Shown: one piece after another, positions 9,065 through 20,100 of the stretch
Layout: every line of letters begins with the position of its first letter
Position numbering within the stretch: position 1 is the stretch's first letter
IMG/VR virus record: IMGVR_UViG_3300018954_000017
Span: 40,256 to 104,255 of that record
Length of the DNA: 64,000 nucleotides
DNA from: a virus
Direction: 5' to 3' (one strand)
Program-made: the position numbers and the translations under genes
The notes under the pieces: model-generated
What the model saw: only the letters and a program-made list of their open reading frames with translations
The model's database searches: none
Told to the model about the DNA's origin: nothing

Positions 9065-9541
9065 TCATATGACAAATGCTGACATAGCTAATGCTCCACC
9101 GCCGCCTTTGCAGCCACAGAGTTCGTTAAGCGCTTCAATTGCTGTGAATCCTGGAGGGACAATGAGCGGGGTGCTAAGGTCGAGGCCAAGTTGAAGATTT
9201 AGATATGTTTCGATTGGTTTTGCTTGTCCCGTAAACGTGATCCCTTGTTCAGCTTTTGATAGTGCCTGAATTTCTAGATTTGTTTGTAACCGTCTAGCTG
9301 CCACGTAGTAAGTTCTGTAGGTTATTCCAGCAGCGAAAGCCGCTAACTCATCCTCAGAATACAACGGATTTGCCACCGAACTCATCAGACTTGTTGCTTC
9401 AAAAGCCGCCTTGGCTGTCAAGTTAATGCCAGCAGAAACTTGCAACAGATCGCTAATGAACTCTACATCTGTTTCTTCGGGTGCATCTGCTAGTACTTGG
9501 ACTTTGGCTATAGCTTGAGCTAGTGTGAGCGGTTGTGGCAT
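9065..9541 (-). CDS. head-tail connector-like hypothetical protein
   Basis: 158 aa from the ATG at 9541; a GTG three codons upstream is also possible. Helical N-terminal half with AGITYRTYYVAARRLQT, and a C-terminal CGCKGGGG patch. It is the first gene of the minus-strand head operon, upstream of the portal gene, where connector or adaptor proteins occur. No family assigned. Confidence 0.5.
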   Translation of the reverse strand: MPQPLTLAQAIAKVQVLADAPEETDVEFISDLLQVSAGINLTAKAAFEATSLMSSVANPLYSEDELAAFAAGITYRTYYVAARRLQTNLEIQALSKAEQGITFTGQAKPIETYLNLQLGLDLSTPLIVPPGFTAIEALNELCGCKGGGGALAMSAFVI

Positions 9542-9622
9542 TGGCAACACAAGTATATTCTTACACTCATACTACGGAGACTTGAGTGTTAAAGTGTGTG
9601 CGTTCACCCACACTAGATCACT

Positions 9623-10042
9623 ATGGCTTCTTTTACATACGTTAGCAATCGTAAAACTATTGAAAAGCAGTTGGATGCCGCATTTGATTCAACTATTGAG
9701 TACTACTTCAAAGCACTGAGGGCAGTCATCAATATTAGTCGTGGCTGGTCAGGATTTCAAAAGAACCCTTTTCGCTCGATCGTGGATACTGGAGAATTCC
9801 GTGACTCCCAAGGCAAAGAGAAGCTGGGTCGAATGGCATGGAATATTTTTTGGCTAGCGGAATACTCGATCTTTATACGCTATGGCGGCACAACCCCGCA
9901 GAACGTCTCCTTCCCTGGTCGCAACTTCGAGGAGATCGCCCTCCAGGAAGTCGATTTAACCGAATTCTTCATCAAAGCATTTCAAGCCAAAGGTAATCTG
10001 AATGTTTCCGGTGTTGTCTTGATGAGCGGTCAGGAGCTATAG
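9623..10042 (+). CDS. HK97 gp10-like neck/tail completion protein
   Basis: 139 aa. The segments RSIVDTGEFRDSQ and SIFIRYGGT...VSFPGRNFEEIALQ follow the layout of HK97 gp10-like proteins (a DTG-x-LRDS strand, then Y-x-x-x-x-x-PGR-x-F and a terminal helix). Such proteins join head and tail. It starts the plus-strand tail module, divergent from the head operon. The 82-bp gap to the 9541 gene contains an AGTGTG/CACACT inverted repeat (9593-9614), a possible shared regulatory site. Confidence 0.6.
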   Translation: MASFTYVSNRKTIEKQLDAAFDSTIEYYFKALRAVINISRGWSGFQKNPFRSIVDTGEFRDSQGKEKLGRMAWNIFWLAEYSIFIRYGGTTPQNVSFPGRNFEEIALQEVDLTEFFIKAFQAKGNLNVSGVVLMSGQEL

Positions 10043-10083
10043 CCAACAATAGCTTGCACTAGCAACGTAAGTCCGGTTTCTAG

Positions 10084-10440
10084 TAAAGAGACAAACCCGA
10101 TTCACAGTAAATTGGGAAAGCCAATTTACTTATATACATAGATGATCTATTCATATATAAAATCTAACTATCTCGCGTAAACGCTCGAACACAGATAGCT
10201 GATTGAGTATAAGTAAAGAATCAACGGCGACCTTACTCTTGCTCAATGAATTTGGAGATCTACTTAACGGGCTAGTGATTCCGAACGAAGAAGAGCAGAC
10301 TTGTACCCGTTCCTAGATGATGGATCTGTGAGGTAATAAAGATAAGCCCCAAAAATCGCCTGCAACCCGCCGCAGCACCGCAACCACCTCACACTACCTT
10401 GACCTACCTCAACACCTGCTCCTGCCCCCCTAGCCTTACT
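10084..10440 (+). repeat. structured repeat, copy A (upstream of tail operon)
   Basis: Shares with copies at 50 and 61 kb the block GTAAATtGGGAAAGCCAATT, ACTTATATACATAGA, TCTAACTATCTCG, and a hairpin with arms AACGGG (10266-10271) and CCCGTT (10306-10311), then a C-rich tail. It lacks the GGGCTAACCTC hairpin of copies C and D. The element points toward the plus-strand genes that begin at 10484 and is probably a shared control region. This is the only content seen in 10043-10483 apart from TACAAT (10456-10461), a likely -10 box. Confidence 0.75.
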
Positions 10441-10483
10441 TAAGCCAACGTTTGCTACAATAGTCGTTTTAGGAGCGACGGAC

Positions 10484-10678
10484 ATGAGTCATAACAGTCA
10501 ATTGTCTTTGAAAGAGTTATCTGAATTGAAGGGGGCAAAGTATCAAGATGTGTTGGACTTGCTGGAGTTGTACGATTCCATGTCACCAGAGGAAGAGATA
10601 CTCAACCGAATTGCTACTTACCCCATGCCAGCTAGAGCGCTTGTTGCCGAACTCATATTACCTCAAGTTAGCGAGTAA
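10484..10678 (+). CDS. small protein, paralogue of the 4.3-kb small protein
   Basis: 64 aa, preceded by a clear AGGAG site eight bases upstream. It matches the 63-aa protein at 4317 (minus strand) without gaps over residues [DE]LYxSxxxExEIxxR...[FY]PxPxxA...L[IL]L. The helical amphipathic character suggests a small assembly or adaptor protein. No named family recognised. It is the first gene after repeat copy A. Confidence 0.65.
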   Translation: MSHNSQLSLKELSELKGAKYQDVLDLLELYDSMSPEEEILNRIATYPMPARALVAELILPQVSE

Positions 10679-10740
10679 CCACTTAAGCAGCAAAAGCTTA
10701 TTGAAGCGAGTATAGATATATTCTGTACTCGCTTTTACGT

Positions 10741-11181
10741 ATGTATTTTGCTACGACGAAACAATTTAGAGATTATTTATTTAAACTGCTTCAGCCCTAC
10801 ATTGGCAGCGCAAGATTGGCTGGAGGAGCTGTTGTGCCTGCCATTTTTGTTGGAGAACCTCCTATTGATACTCGCGTGACCGGAATGGAAGTGTCGCTGC
10901 CCAAAGACTCTAGCGGCAACAGTCAAGGGTTAACGGGCGGCATTGCTCCAACCAACAAGTTTGAATTCAGACTCATTCAACATCCAGGCAGTGACTTCTT
11001 AAGCCAAGCTAAAGACACAGTAGTCTCACATATGACTCCGATAGATTACAGGTTCGTTGCGGCTGCTAGGGCACCAGCAGGGCAGAAAGAAGAACAGCTA
11101 ACTTTAGACCAATATGTATTTAGTTTTAGTCGTAGTGCTTTAGTTTTACTGCCATTCAGGCAAGCTTTAACTACTATTTGA
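10741..11181 (+). CDS. tail terminator-like protein
   Basis: 146 aa with alternating beta segments (AGGAVVPAIFVGEPP; KFEFRLIQHPGSDF) and a terminal strand (QYVFSFSRSALVLLPF). Its place between the gp10-like gene and the tail tube gene is that of tail terminator or minor tail proteins. Assignment is by synteny only. Confidence 0.45.
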   Translation: MYFATTKQFRDYLFKLLQPYIGSARLAGGAVVPAIFVGEPPIDTRVTGMEVSLPKDSSGNSQGLTGGIAPTNKFEFRLIQHPGSDFLSQAKDTVVSHMTPIDYRFVAAARAPAGQKEEQLTLDQYVFSFSRSALVLLPFRQALTTI

Positions 11182-11772
11182 AATTTGCTCGTTTCAAACC
11201 CGGACACCTGATCATCAAATCCGGACTGTCCGAGTTTCCACACCAATATGACATAAAGTAAAACTACATGTACGTAGCTGTCCGATTTACTGTCCGATTA
11301 TTAAGAACTCATTGTTGACTGATGCAGCCGCTTCGCTCACTGTCCGATTTCTGAAAACGTGGTGGGTATCTGTCAAATTTGTGTGGATAGCCATCAGCTT
11401 TCAGGTATCGGCTCTCAGTTTTTATAACAACTGATCCCTCATTACTGATAGCTCTATTGCAATCTATTCTCAATAACCCGTTAACTAAGTATAAATACTT
11501 GTCCGAATTTACTGTCCGATTAGGTGTCTGGTTTTTCTAGTACAAATGTTCTAGTGTCCGAATTTGTTATCACGACCGCAAATAATTTCTATACTCATCC
11601 ATCAACTTTAAGCTATTAATAAAAACTACTTCTATGGATTCACAGTATTCTTACGCAAAACAATTATTGGCAAATGTCTACTGTTAAAAAGTACATGTAC
11701 TTGTAAAACCATGAGCTACGAACCATGAGTTTTTACAGCAAATATTTGCCCCTCCTATAGAAAGTTTTAAAA
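11182..11772. repeat. 591-bp gap with seven TGTCCGA direct repeats
   Basis: The heptamer TGTCCGA occurs at 11227, 11279, 11291, 11341, 11500, 11513 and 11555, always in the same orientation and mostly followed by A/TTT. Two pairs are spaced 12-13 bp apart, about one helical turn. No ORF with coding character was found in the gap. The array could be a set of operator sites in front of the tail tube gene, or a remnant of a transposon end with multiple transposase sites; no opposing end was seen. Confidence 0.6.
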
Positions 11773-12657
11773 ATGGCTCAACAAGCAATTTGTCTTGATC
11801 TACTTGAATCAACTGGAACTCAGCTATTTGCTGGACTCGTACCAGTCGGCAGTTGTGTTCCTACCCCCTACACGGTTTCATTAGGCGCAGCTATTGCAAT
11901 TGGCGACGAGACTGCAACTGTTACAGCTCTTCCTGTCGCCTTACCTCGTGGTAACAGACTGTCTTTTAGTCAACTAGTTACAGTGACTACAAGTGCAGCC
12001 GTGACCCCTGGCGCTACTACTATTGCTGTAACAGCCTTAGGTTCAGCAATTCCTGCAAGCACAACCCTCAAATTTGGCAACATCACAGTTCAAACGACTG
12101 CCGCATCTGCGCTTGGTGCAACTTCTTTGGTGGTCAACCCTGTTCCTGCTGCGATCGCGAGTGGAGCAACCGCTACATATCGTCCTAATCCTGTGACGAT
12201 TGTTTTAGCCGCTGATGCTCCGGCAGCTGCAACAACAATTACCATTGATCCTGCTCCAGCCATTGTTGGTACTGGTTTGACCGCTGTAACGTATGCTCTA
12301 CTAGAGCTGTTGGGTGGTGAGTCTGCTCCCTTCCAAGGTTCAACAGAGCTAAACCAGGTTACCCTGTTAAACTCTGGTGGTTGGATGTCCAAGTCTGCAT
12401 CTCAATCGCAGTACAACTTCAGCTGGACTGGTTACATTCCGGAAAATTCAACCGCTGCTGCTGGCTATCGTCTGCTAAAGAATGCTTGGTTCAACAAGCG
12501 TTATCTTTACGTTGAGCGATACATGGCAAACGGCGAAATGACGGGTGGAACGGTTATTATCACTGCCTTCTCTGACCAAGTTCAAGGTGCAGGGTATGTT
12601 CAATACCAGTGTACCTTTGAAGGTCATGAAGCGCCTGTGTACACGTTTGCTGGCTAA
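11773..12657 (+). CDS. major tail tube protein with inserted repeats
   Basis: 294 aa. The region about 28-180 contains four related units of roughly 35 residues (GATTIAVTALGSAIPASTTL, GATSLVVNPVPAAIASGAT and similar), an Ala/Thr-rich repeat often found in phage structural proteins. The C-terminal half (SGGWMSKSASQSQYNFSW to the end) looks like a tail tube barrel. It lies upstream of the tail chaperone and tape measure genes, the standard place for the tube protein. The repeats may decorate the outside of the tail. Confidence 0.7.
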   Translation: MAQQAICLDLLESTGTQLFAGLVPVGSCVPTPYTVSLGAAIAIGDETATVTALPVALPRGNRLSFSQLVTVTTSAAVTPGATTIAVTALGSAIPASTTLKFGNITVQTTAASALGATSLVVNPVPAAIASGATATYRPNPVTIVLAADAPAAATTITIDPAPAIVGTGLTAVTYALLELLGGESAPFQGSTELNQVTLLNSGGWMSKSASQSQYNFSWTGYIPENSTAAAGYRLLKNAWFNKRYLYVERYMANGEMTGGTVIITAFSDQVQGAGYVQYQCTFEGHEAPVYTFAG

Positions 12658-12665
12658 AGAAACTC

Positions 12666-12953
12666 ATGAAGTTGCTAAAGGGCACTAGAGTTACTGATAC
12701 ACAATCTCAAACAGCTCCAAAACATTTAGGGAGTGTTGATAGATTGATTTTGGTCAACTGTAGTGTCCGGGGCAACGAATTGACGGCTGGTTATTTTTAT
12801 TGCGACAGAGGACTACAGGCTGGCAATTACAAACTTCAGTCAGACAATGGTCGCACATTCGTAGTCAAGTTGCCCGATCAAGCTGTTAATTTGCCAGGGA
12901 TCGGGCAGCAATTCAATTATCCATTTGAGATTTTAGAGGAGATCATTTCATGA
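12666..12953 (+). CDS. small tail-module protein
   Basis: 95 aa, mainly beta-type, no family recognised. It is 8 bp after the tail tube gene, and its TGA overlaps the ATG of the tail chaperone gene (ATGA), so it belongs to the same operon. Possibly a minor tail component. Confidence 0.6.
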   Translation: MKLLKGTRVTDTQSQTAPKHLGSVDRLILVNCSVRGNELTAGYFYCDRGLQAGNYKLQSDNGRTFVVKLPDQAVNLPGIGQQFNYPFEILEEIIS

Positions 12954-13639
12954 AGAGATTACCATTTGTCGTAAAACCTAAAACTTCGTTTGAAATTGTA
13001 GGTAACGAAGATGTAGGTCAAATTAAGTTATTAAAAGTTAAGGGTCGTCTTGCAGCAGAACGTGTTGAGTTGGATGAAGAAGAATTCCGTCAGACGCGCC
13101 TACAGTTGGATATTCTTAAGCTTGCTCGTGACATTGCTAATGCAGAAGGAATGAGCGTAGAAGACGGGTTCAGTCTACTACAAAGCTTCAATTTAAGTGA
13201 TCCTGTTCTTTCCAAATACCTTGATCCTGTTTCTGATTTACTAGAGCGGCAATTAGCGCTAATGAAAGCACAAGACCAAGCGGTCACATCTGTTATTAGG
13301 CATCGCATTGTGCATGTGGATGATGAGGGTAACGATTTGTTGGACGAAAAAGGGAAGCATGTTATTGGGATGGATGAATGGGATATTCCAGACACTCAGA
13401 CACTAACAGATCCTTTAATCAACGCAATTTACGCTTTTTATATTAAAGAGTTGAATGGCGGGAAAGACAGTGAAGATGATGATGAACTAGAGGAAAAAAA
13501 AGCTACAACGAGCAAATCGAAGAACTTGAAAAAATCCAACTTACAGACTGGGGAGACATCTATTGGCGAATCCAGTCCTATAGAATCAGAGACGAGAGAT
13601 TTAACTCCGACAACTTTGGAAGACAACCCGACTGGTTAA
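12950..13639 (+). CDS. tail assembly chaperone, short form (gpG-like)
   Basis: 229 aa. N-terminal beta/helical domain (SFEIVGNEDVGQIKLLKVKG) and a low-complexity acidic/lysine/serine tail after residue 170. It lies between the tail tube gene and the tape measure gene as lambda G does. The zero-frame tail beyond the slippery site looks like filler, whereas the -1 frame continues with folded-protein sequence, which supports a programmed frameshift (next entry). Confidence 0.75.
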   Translation: MKRLPFVVKPKTSFEIVGNEDVGQIKLLKVKGRLAAERVELDEEEFRQTRLQLDILKLARDIANAEGMSVEDGFSLLQSFNLSDPVLSKYLDPVSDLLERQLALMKAQDQAVTSVIRHRIVHVDDEGNDLLDEKGKHVIGMDEWDIPDTQTLTDPLINAIYAFYIKELNGGKDSEDDDELEEKKATTSKSKNLKKSNLQTGETSIGESSPIESETRDLTPTTLEDNPTG

Positions 13640-13953
13640 TCTTTCAAGCAATTGAATCATTTGAGCGGGAGAAAAGAGATATAGCAAATGCCAATAGCTT
13701 TACTACCGCTGTATTCGCTTCTGGAGTGTTCAACGGTTTTGCGGGAAGGGATGCAGAAAAATGTGAATTCATTGACTTATTGCCATTCTCTGCCGACATT
13801 AAAGATAACAAAGGTGATCGTAAACTTAATGAACCGACAAAGGAAACAGCCAAGGTCTTCCTAGAGCTAATGGAAAAGCAGCTATTGCCACCGCAAGTAG
13901 TAGCTCAAGCGTTCAAAGCTAAAATTATCGAACGATTACAAGCAATAGTGTAA
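12950..13953 (+). CDS. tail assembly chaperone, -1 frameshift product (gpGT-like)
   Basis: Frame-0 reading passes through GAG GAA AAA AAA GCT. The heptamer A AAA AAA (13495-13501) inside a run of eight A is a classical -1 slippery site. After slipping, translation continues from 13501 as SYNEQIEELEKIQLTDWG, runs without stop for 150 codons (including DWLIFQAIESFEREKRDIAN and ELMEKQLLPPQVVAQAF) and ends at TAA 13951-13953, giving about 334 aa. The only ATG-like start in that frame is a GTG at 13726, far inside the conserved-looking sequence. The product would chaperone the tape measure protein during tail assembly. Confidence 0.8.
13495..13501 (+). other. slippery heptamer for -1 frameshift
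   Basis: A AAA AAA in frame with the gpG-like gene, followed by G at 13502. Located 184 codons into the gene and upstream of the tape measure gene, as in lambda-like tail chaperones. Confidence 0.75.
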
Positions 13954-13957
13954 ACCC

Positions 13958-14149
13958 ATGATTCTACATGAACAAGATCCAATGCTTTCTGCTCTTATTG
14001 AGGGTATTGTAACTGGTATTTTAGCCACAATCCGAGAATTAAAGCTTGGGAATGAAAAGGAGATTGTTACTCAGGTATTAAAAAATCAACAAGAGTTGAG
14101 CCTGTCTGATATTGAGTATTGGGTTAATTGGTTCGGATTAAAAGATTAA
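13958..14149 (+). CDS. small protein before the tape measure gene
   Basis: 63 aa, helical, no family recognised. It starts 4 bp after the frameshift product and ends 1 bp before the tape measure ATG, so it is probably cotranslated with them. Possibly an additional tail chaperone subunit. Confidence 0.6.
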   Translation: MILHEQDPMLSALIEGIVTGILATIRELKLGNEKEIVTQVLKNQQELSLSDIEYWVNWFGLKD

Positions 14150-14150
14150 T

Positions 14151-17100
14151 ATGGCTTTAGGTGGATCTGCATTAGGTACTTTAACTTTATATATCAAGGC
14201 AGATACTTCTAGCCTTGATCAAAGTTTGTCGTCTCTTGAAAGGAGAATAGCTGGATTTGCTGGTCGCGCCAGTAAACTGGGTGCAACTGGATTACAGTTG
14301 CACCCAACTGTAGACGACAGCGAACTAACAAGCCTTAACGAACACCTTAGCATAAAGCAAAAACACTTTAGTCAAGTTGGAAGTTATTTTGCTGCCAATC
14401 CTCTAACACCAAAAGTAAATCTCAAGGATTTACAAAAATTATCTGTTGAATACGACAATATTGAGGCGAAAGCTAAAAAAAATCAAACTCGCGTTAATAT
14501 GTCTGCTTCTATGGGCAATGCCAACAATGCCGTACAGCAGATTAGGACACCAGGTAGAGCTGCTAATGTTATTAACGTTGAAATAAAGAATGCAAGTATT
14601 GTTAGTTTGTCTAACTCAATTGCATTAGCAATACGGAAAAGTAACAAAGAGACGGCAAAAGAAATAGCCAAAGCGCAACGTCCCAATGCCCTTCAACGTG
14701 TTATAGGTTTTGGTGGAGATATTCTTAAATCCACTGTACAAGGTGTGGCTTCTGGTGTGTCTTCTCGTGCAGCAAAAGGTATTCTTGGGGGTGTCGAGAA
14801 AAAAGCTGGCATTAGTATTGCTGATGCAGCAGAAAACGCCACATTTAAACTGCTAACCACAGTAGAAGATGTTTATAATTTTATATTTAAACGAAGAGTC
14901 TATAATCAACGCAAAGCCGATGAGATTGTAGCAAAATTAAAGACAGAAGAGACAGAAGCCGAAGCTGCCAAAGCTCCTCAAAAAGCAGCAAAAGGAACTG
15001 CTGTAACTTCAGAAGACGCAACAAAGCGTAAAGAAGTTAGAAAGAGACGAATACATAGCAAAAGAGCAAACGATGCCACTCAACTTTTTGAAGAAATAGA
15101 CTTAAACGAAGACATAGCAAAATCAGAAGAAGGCATAAGTGAAGCAAAAGAATACCTTCAGCGTATTATTGCGTTAAAAAAACGGTTTTCTTCTGACCTG
15201 GATCAAGTCCCTAAAGATCTAAGTGAGCAGGCAGAAAAATATTTAAAGGCTATAGAAGAATACGAAAATTATTTGTCTGAAATTGCTGGAATTAAAAAAA
15301 AGCAACAACCATCAAATATTAAGCAGACAAATAATAAAGAAGTTCTAAACAAACTTCGTAATCGTCAAAAACAACCTGTTTCAAATCAACCCAAACCCGC
15401 TCAAAGTCAAAGAGAACAAAAGAGAGCGTCACAACAGCAAAATTACTTCAATAATCGTATCGATGATGCTGATAAATTTTTTAATCAGATAGATCAAGTA
15501 TTATCGGTATCAAAAAAAGAACCTATAGCAAAAACTGCGACTATAGGTTTGTTGACTCAAGTAAAATTACTGAAGAAGCGATTTGAAGATAGTTTAAACA
15601 ATATCCCCGAAGAGTTTCAAGAGAAAACAAAAGAATACCTAAGCTTGCTAATAGAAACAGAGGCAGAGCTTAAGAACACATTAAACACTCAAAATTCCCA
15701 AAATGTTATCAGTAAATTAAATCAGCCACAAAATATTGAGAACAAAGCATCTCAATCTCAACAGCCACTACGAAGCTTTAAGATTGATCAAGAGTCTGGT
15801 ATATTAGATCAATCACAACAACCTCGTACCGGATCTGACAATTTACAGGAAAACTATAAGCGCATAGTTGCCGCGTCAGCCAAGGTTAGTGGACTCAAGT
15901 TAGACACATCTAGAATCCCCAATCTGAAAGTAGATAACAAGGCGTTAACTAAAATTACAGTTGACTACAAGAAACTACTTGCAGTTAACCCTACCGAAAA
16001 GCTTTTAGAAGCTATCGAAAAAGAAGATGCAGTAACACTTAAAGAACTTATTTCTCGAAATAAAGAGTATGGAGAAGCAGTTAAAATTACAACGGGTAGA
16101 GCTTCTTATACTCCCCGAAGTAATACGATTACAATAACTTCTGCCCTAGAAGAACTTTTTTCACTTAGCTCTGAACAATTAGAGAAATTTGCTGAAAAAT
16201 ATCCTGAGTCTATTCAAAAATACACTGAAGATTTGATTCATGAAATAAAGCACTCATTCCAGTTTGATTTTGGAAAAATATCTTATGGGGATTTGGCAAC
16301 AGGTAAGATTAAATCTCCTACCATGACTAAGTTTGAAAACACAAATAAGTATGCACAAAAATATGGAGAAGCCTCTGCTGCTGCTCCTTATTACAAGCAA
16401 GTAGCAAAACAAATGCCTCCGGGGTACTTAAAAGTAATTCGTGACACAGAAGCTGATGCCGCAAATTTTGAGTCAAGGTGGTCTGACGTACTCAATAGTT
16501 TTTTTAAGGCTGCAAATACCTCTTTAAACAAAATAGAAGAAGTAAGTAACGATGTAGGTGACGCTGCGAAATCGACAGGTGAAGAGGGGTTGCAGTCTTT
16601 CAGATTAGATGTACCTTTATCAAGTGGTAGGACAACAACCGGAGATGATGATGTTGACAGATTGTTAAACGAAATCCATTCCCTCAGAGAGGGCATCAAC
16701 TCCCCCAGTCCAAGTGGTGGTGCAGGAGGAGGGTCGTCTCAATCGATGGATGATTTTATTAACGAAATTAATGAATTGCGTGAAAGTATCCGCAGTCTTC
16801 CTGATCTAGATGTAGATATTGATACTTCTAATCTTACTCTTTTGGAGCGCATCCTGTTAAACATAAGAGAAGATATGGAGTATGTCAACAATGGAGGCAC
16901 GTTAAAGGGGCAATATATTAGAGGATCGGCGCGGGATTTGGGAATTAAAATGACTGCTGGTCAAGCAGAAAAAATTGCAAAAGATGGAGGAGACTCTAAC
17001 AAATTAATTGACGACATAGACCGAGGTCTTAACATTACAGGAGATGCATTAAAGGGGAACTGGGGAAATGTATTTGTCAGTTTGATAGACGAAATAGATG

Positions 17101-20100
17101 CTTTCACAGATACTGCCCTCGACAAATTTGCCGATTTTGTAGAAAAGATTCCGGGTGGAGAAGCTTTTGCTAAACTTATTCGAGGATCTAAGCAGCTCAA
17201 AAGTGTGGCAGTCAGCATCTTTGGACTCCAAATGGCTTTTGATGCTCTTTCACAAACTAAACAATGGCTAGATAGTTTTGATGAAGTTTTTGTAGACGCA
17301 GCCGTTGAATGGGAAAAATTTGAAAAGATAATTGGTTTCTCTAGCAAAACGTTCAATCAAGCGCAAACCAATATTAAATTTGTAAGAGACGAAGCAGTTA
17401 GGTTGCGTACAGACTTAAAGCAATCTATGCAAGGCTTCAGTCAGCTTTCGGCAGCATCTATCGATACAGGCATGGAAGGAGAAGGGACTAAGCAGTTATT
17501 CTCCGCAGTAAACCAAGCTAGCTCAACTTACGGGTTAGACGCCGAAGGTCAGAGTCGAGTCTACTCAGCTTTAGGTCAGGTAATCTCAAAAAATACTGTA
17601 TCAAGCGAAGAACTAAAGCAACAACTTGGAGAAATTTTACCAGGATCTTTCCAAATTGCGGCACGAGCGGCTGGGAAAACAACACAAGAATTTCAGTCTT
17701 TATTAGAGACTGGGCAGATTCTAGCCGAAGATTTCCTACCCAAATTTGCCCAACAATTGTCAGCAGAAACCGCTGTGGGTGTAGCGGGTGCTGCCCAAAG
17801 TGCTCAAGGTGCCACTAGCAGATTATCTACAGCAATGACTGAGTTGCAAGTCTCAATCGGAAGATTTGGGATGGATGAACGCAACATGTTTCTCAATGTT
17901 TATGCTTCTGGGCTAGAACTTTTGCAAAAAAACGCAACTCTCGTTAGCTACACGTTAACATCAATTTTGACGGGTGCGGTTATTACTTTCCTTGAAGCCT
18001 TAAAGAAGATGTCAGGGAGACTGATGTCAGCGGCGGCTGGATTTTTAGCTACAAGACTGGGGATAACTTCATTGGCAGTTGCTCTAAAAAAACTTGGAGA
18101 AACAGGAGCTAATGCTTTCAAAAGTTTCTTGATTTGGACGGCAATAGGCGATATCTTTCAAATGTTAAAATCTGGGTTTTCCGACTCATCAGGAAAATCA
18201 AGAGATTTTGCAAACACTACAACAAATTCATTTAAAGAAGTTCAGAAATCTGTAGCTGAAGCTAGAGGAGAATTAGATAAATATTATGCATCTCAGGGCA
18301 AAAAAAACCCAGATGCCCCGAACCAAAAGAAACGTGGACAAGACAGCATCATTGACGAAGCTCCTATATTGAGTTGGGTTCTACCTAAAGAAATTGAGAA
18401 AGACGACAATATCTTCAACCAATTCAGATTTAAAGCACGACAAACTGTTGCTAGTGCAATGGATGGTTTAGGAACTTTGACAAATCCAGGTGCTGCGTTT
18501 GAATCTGTCCGAAAAGGCGATCGCACGTTAATGCCTACTTATGCTAACAAAAAGTTCCAAGATCAAAAGAGAAGTACAACAGAAATATTAGGGAACAGCG
18601 CTAACACAATTAAAGCTACGGATTCAGCTTTAAATGACAATGAACTTAAAAAGGTAAAAGAGTACGACGAAAAATTACGTCAAATTCAAATTAAACGTCG
18701 AGGATTAGTCCAAATTAATCCTGGTGACAAACAAGGACTGTCCGTTTTAAAACGTGAAGAAGAGTTAGTACTCAAAGATCGCCAAAAGGCATACAAACCA
18801 CTAGCAGCTACGCAAGCTTCTAACCAGCAAGTGATTCAAGCTTTAGAGTCAGAAGTTGAAGTATATAAAGAAAAAATAGCTCAAGCAGAATCTGATTTTG
18901 GAAATGCAACAAAAAACAAAGATAAATTAGATATACAAGCTCGATTAGATTACTACAAAAATACTTTGCCACAGTTGGAAGGCGCATTAAAGAAAACACA
19001 AGATGCACAAGACGCCTTTTCTAAATCTATTGGAGAGTCTGTTGACAAATTCGCATTACTACAGAAACAACTGCAAAATGTTGCCGATAGATTTGCAGAT
19101 GTAAGCGATCGCATTCAAATGATTGGTAACAGTGCTAAGACGGACTTGTCACAAGCTGTCATCAATGGAGAGATGACACCAGGACAAGCAGAAGCTGGCA
19201 AACAAGCAATTGACAGAGACATTTTAGAAGAACAGTTAAAACGAAAGAAAGGGTCTATCAACGAGTATAAAGGTTTACTTTTTGGTGCAGATGCTCAGGC
19301 AATTCTCGAGTCGCGAGGAATCAAAGATATTCAAGATGTCGGGCAAGCTCAACTTGGTACTTTGGCGAGCAAGGCTAAAGACGGCACTCCTGAAAAAGAA
19401 GTGTTCACTCGGCTTCAGGATATGAAGAAAATGGAACTTGAAGCATCAGATCTTCAAGTTCAACTTTCCGCAGTGCAAGAACAAGCCGCACAGCAAATAC
19501 GCGAGTCCAACAAACAAATTGCCGATTACTTCCGCGACGTTTCCCGCCAAGCAGCAGAATTAGGTTTGAGTACAAAAGAAGCTCAAGCTCAGATTGCAAT
19601 GCAACAGCAAAAAAACAAGCTTAAGTCAGCACTACAAGGTTTTCAAGACAACTTCTTTAGTTCGTTTGTTGATTCGCTCATTGAGGGGATGGATTCTCTC
19701 AACGAGCCAATAATGGCAAGCATTGAACGGGAACGAGAAGTCACTGCTGCCAACAACTCAAAACAAGACAGAGATCGTCAAACAGCTGACATATACAAAT
19801 CACTTCCACTGCAAACTGAAGGAATTAAACTTGATTTTTCGGCTATTGACTCAGCTCCGGTCAAACAACTCGAAGACAGCTTAAAGAAATCAGCAGAAGC
19901 CAGCAAAAACGTCACTACAGCATCTAAAGCAACGGGAGTAGCGATTAGAGATTCTTCAAAAGAAGCAAGCGGCTTAGGTGACAAGGTTGAAGATGTTGCT
20001 AGTGGGATCAATAATATTGAGACTGCGACTGGAAGTGTGACAACAGCATTACAAGATAATGTTACGGCAGCACAAAATGTTGACTCTCAGCTACAGCTCA

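Noticed and set aside
11215-11562. CRISPR array or CAST transposon end
   Set aside because: Repeats are only 7-8 bp with irregular spacing; there are no spacers of constant length, no Cas or Tns gene and no inverse end.
13726-13953. Independent 75-aa gene starting at GTG 13726
   Set aside because: The same frame stays open upstream to the slippery site with conserved-looking protein sequence, so it is the end of the frameshift product.
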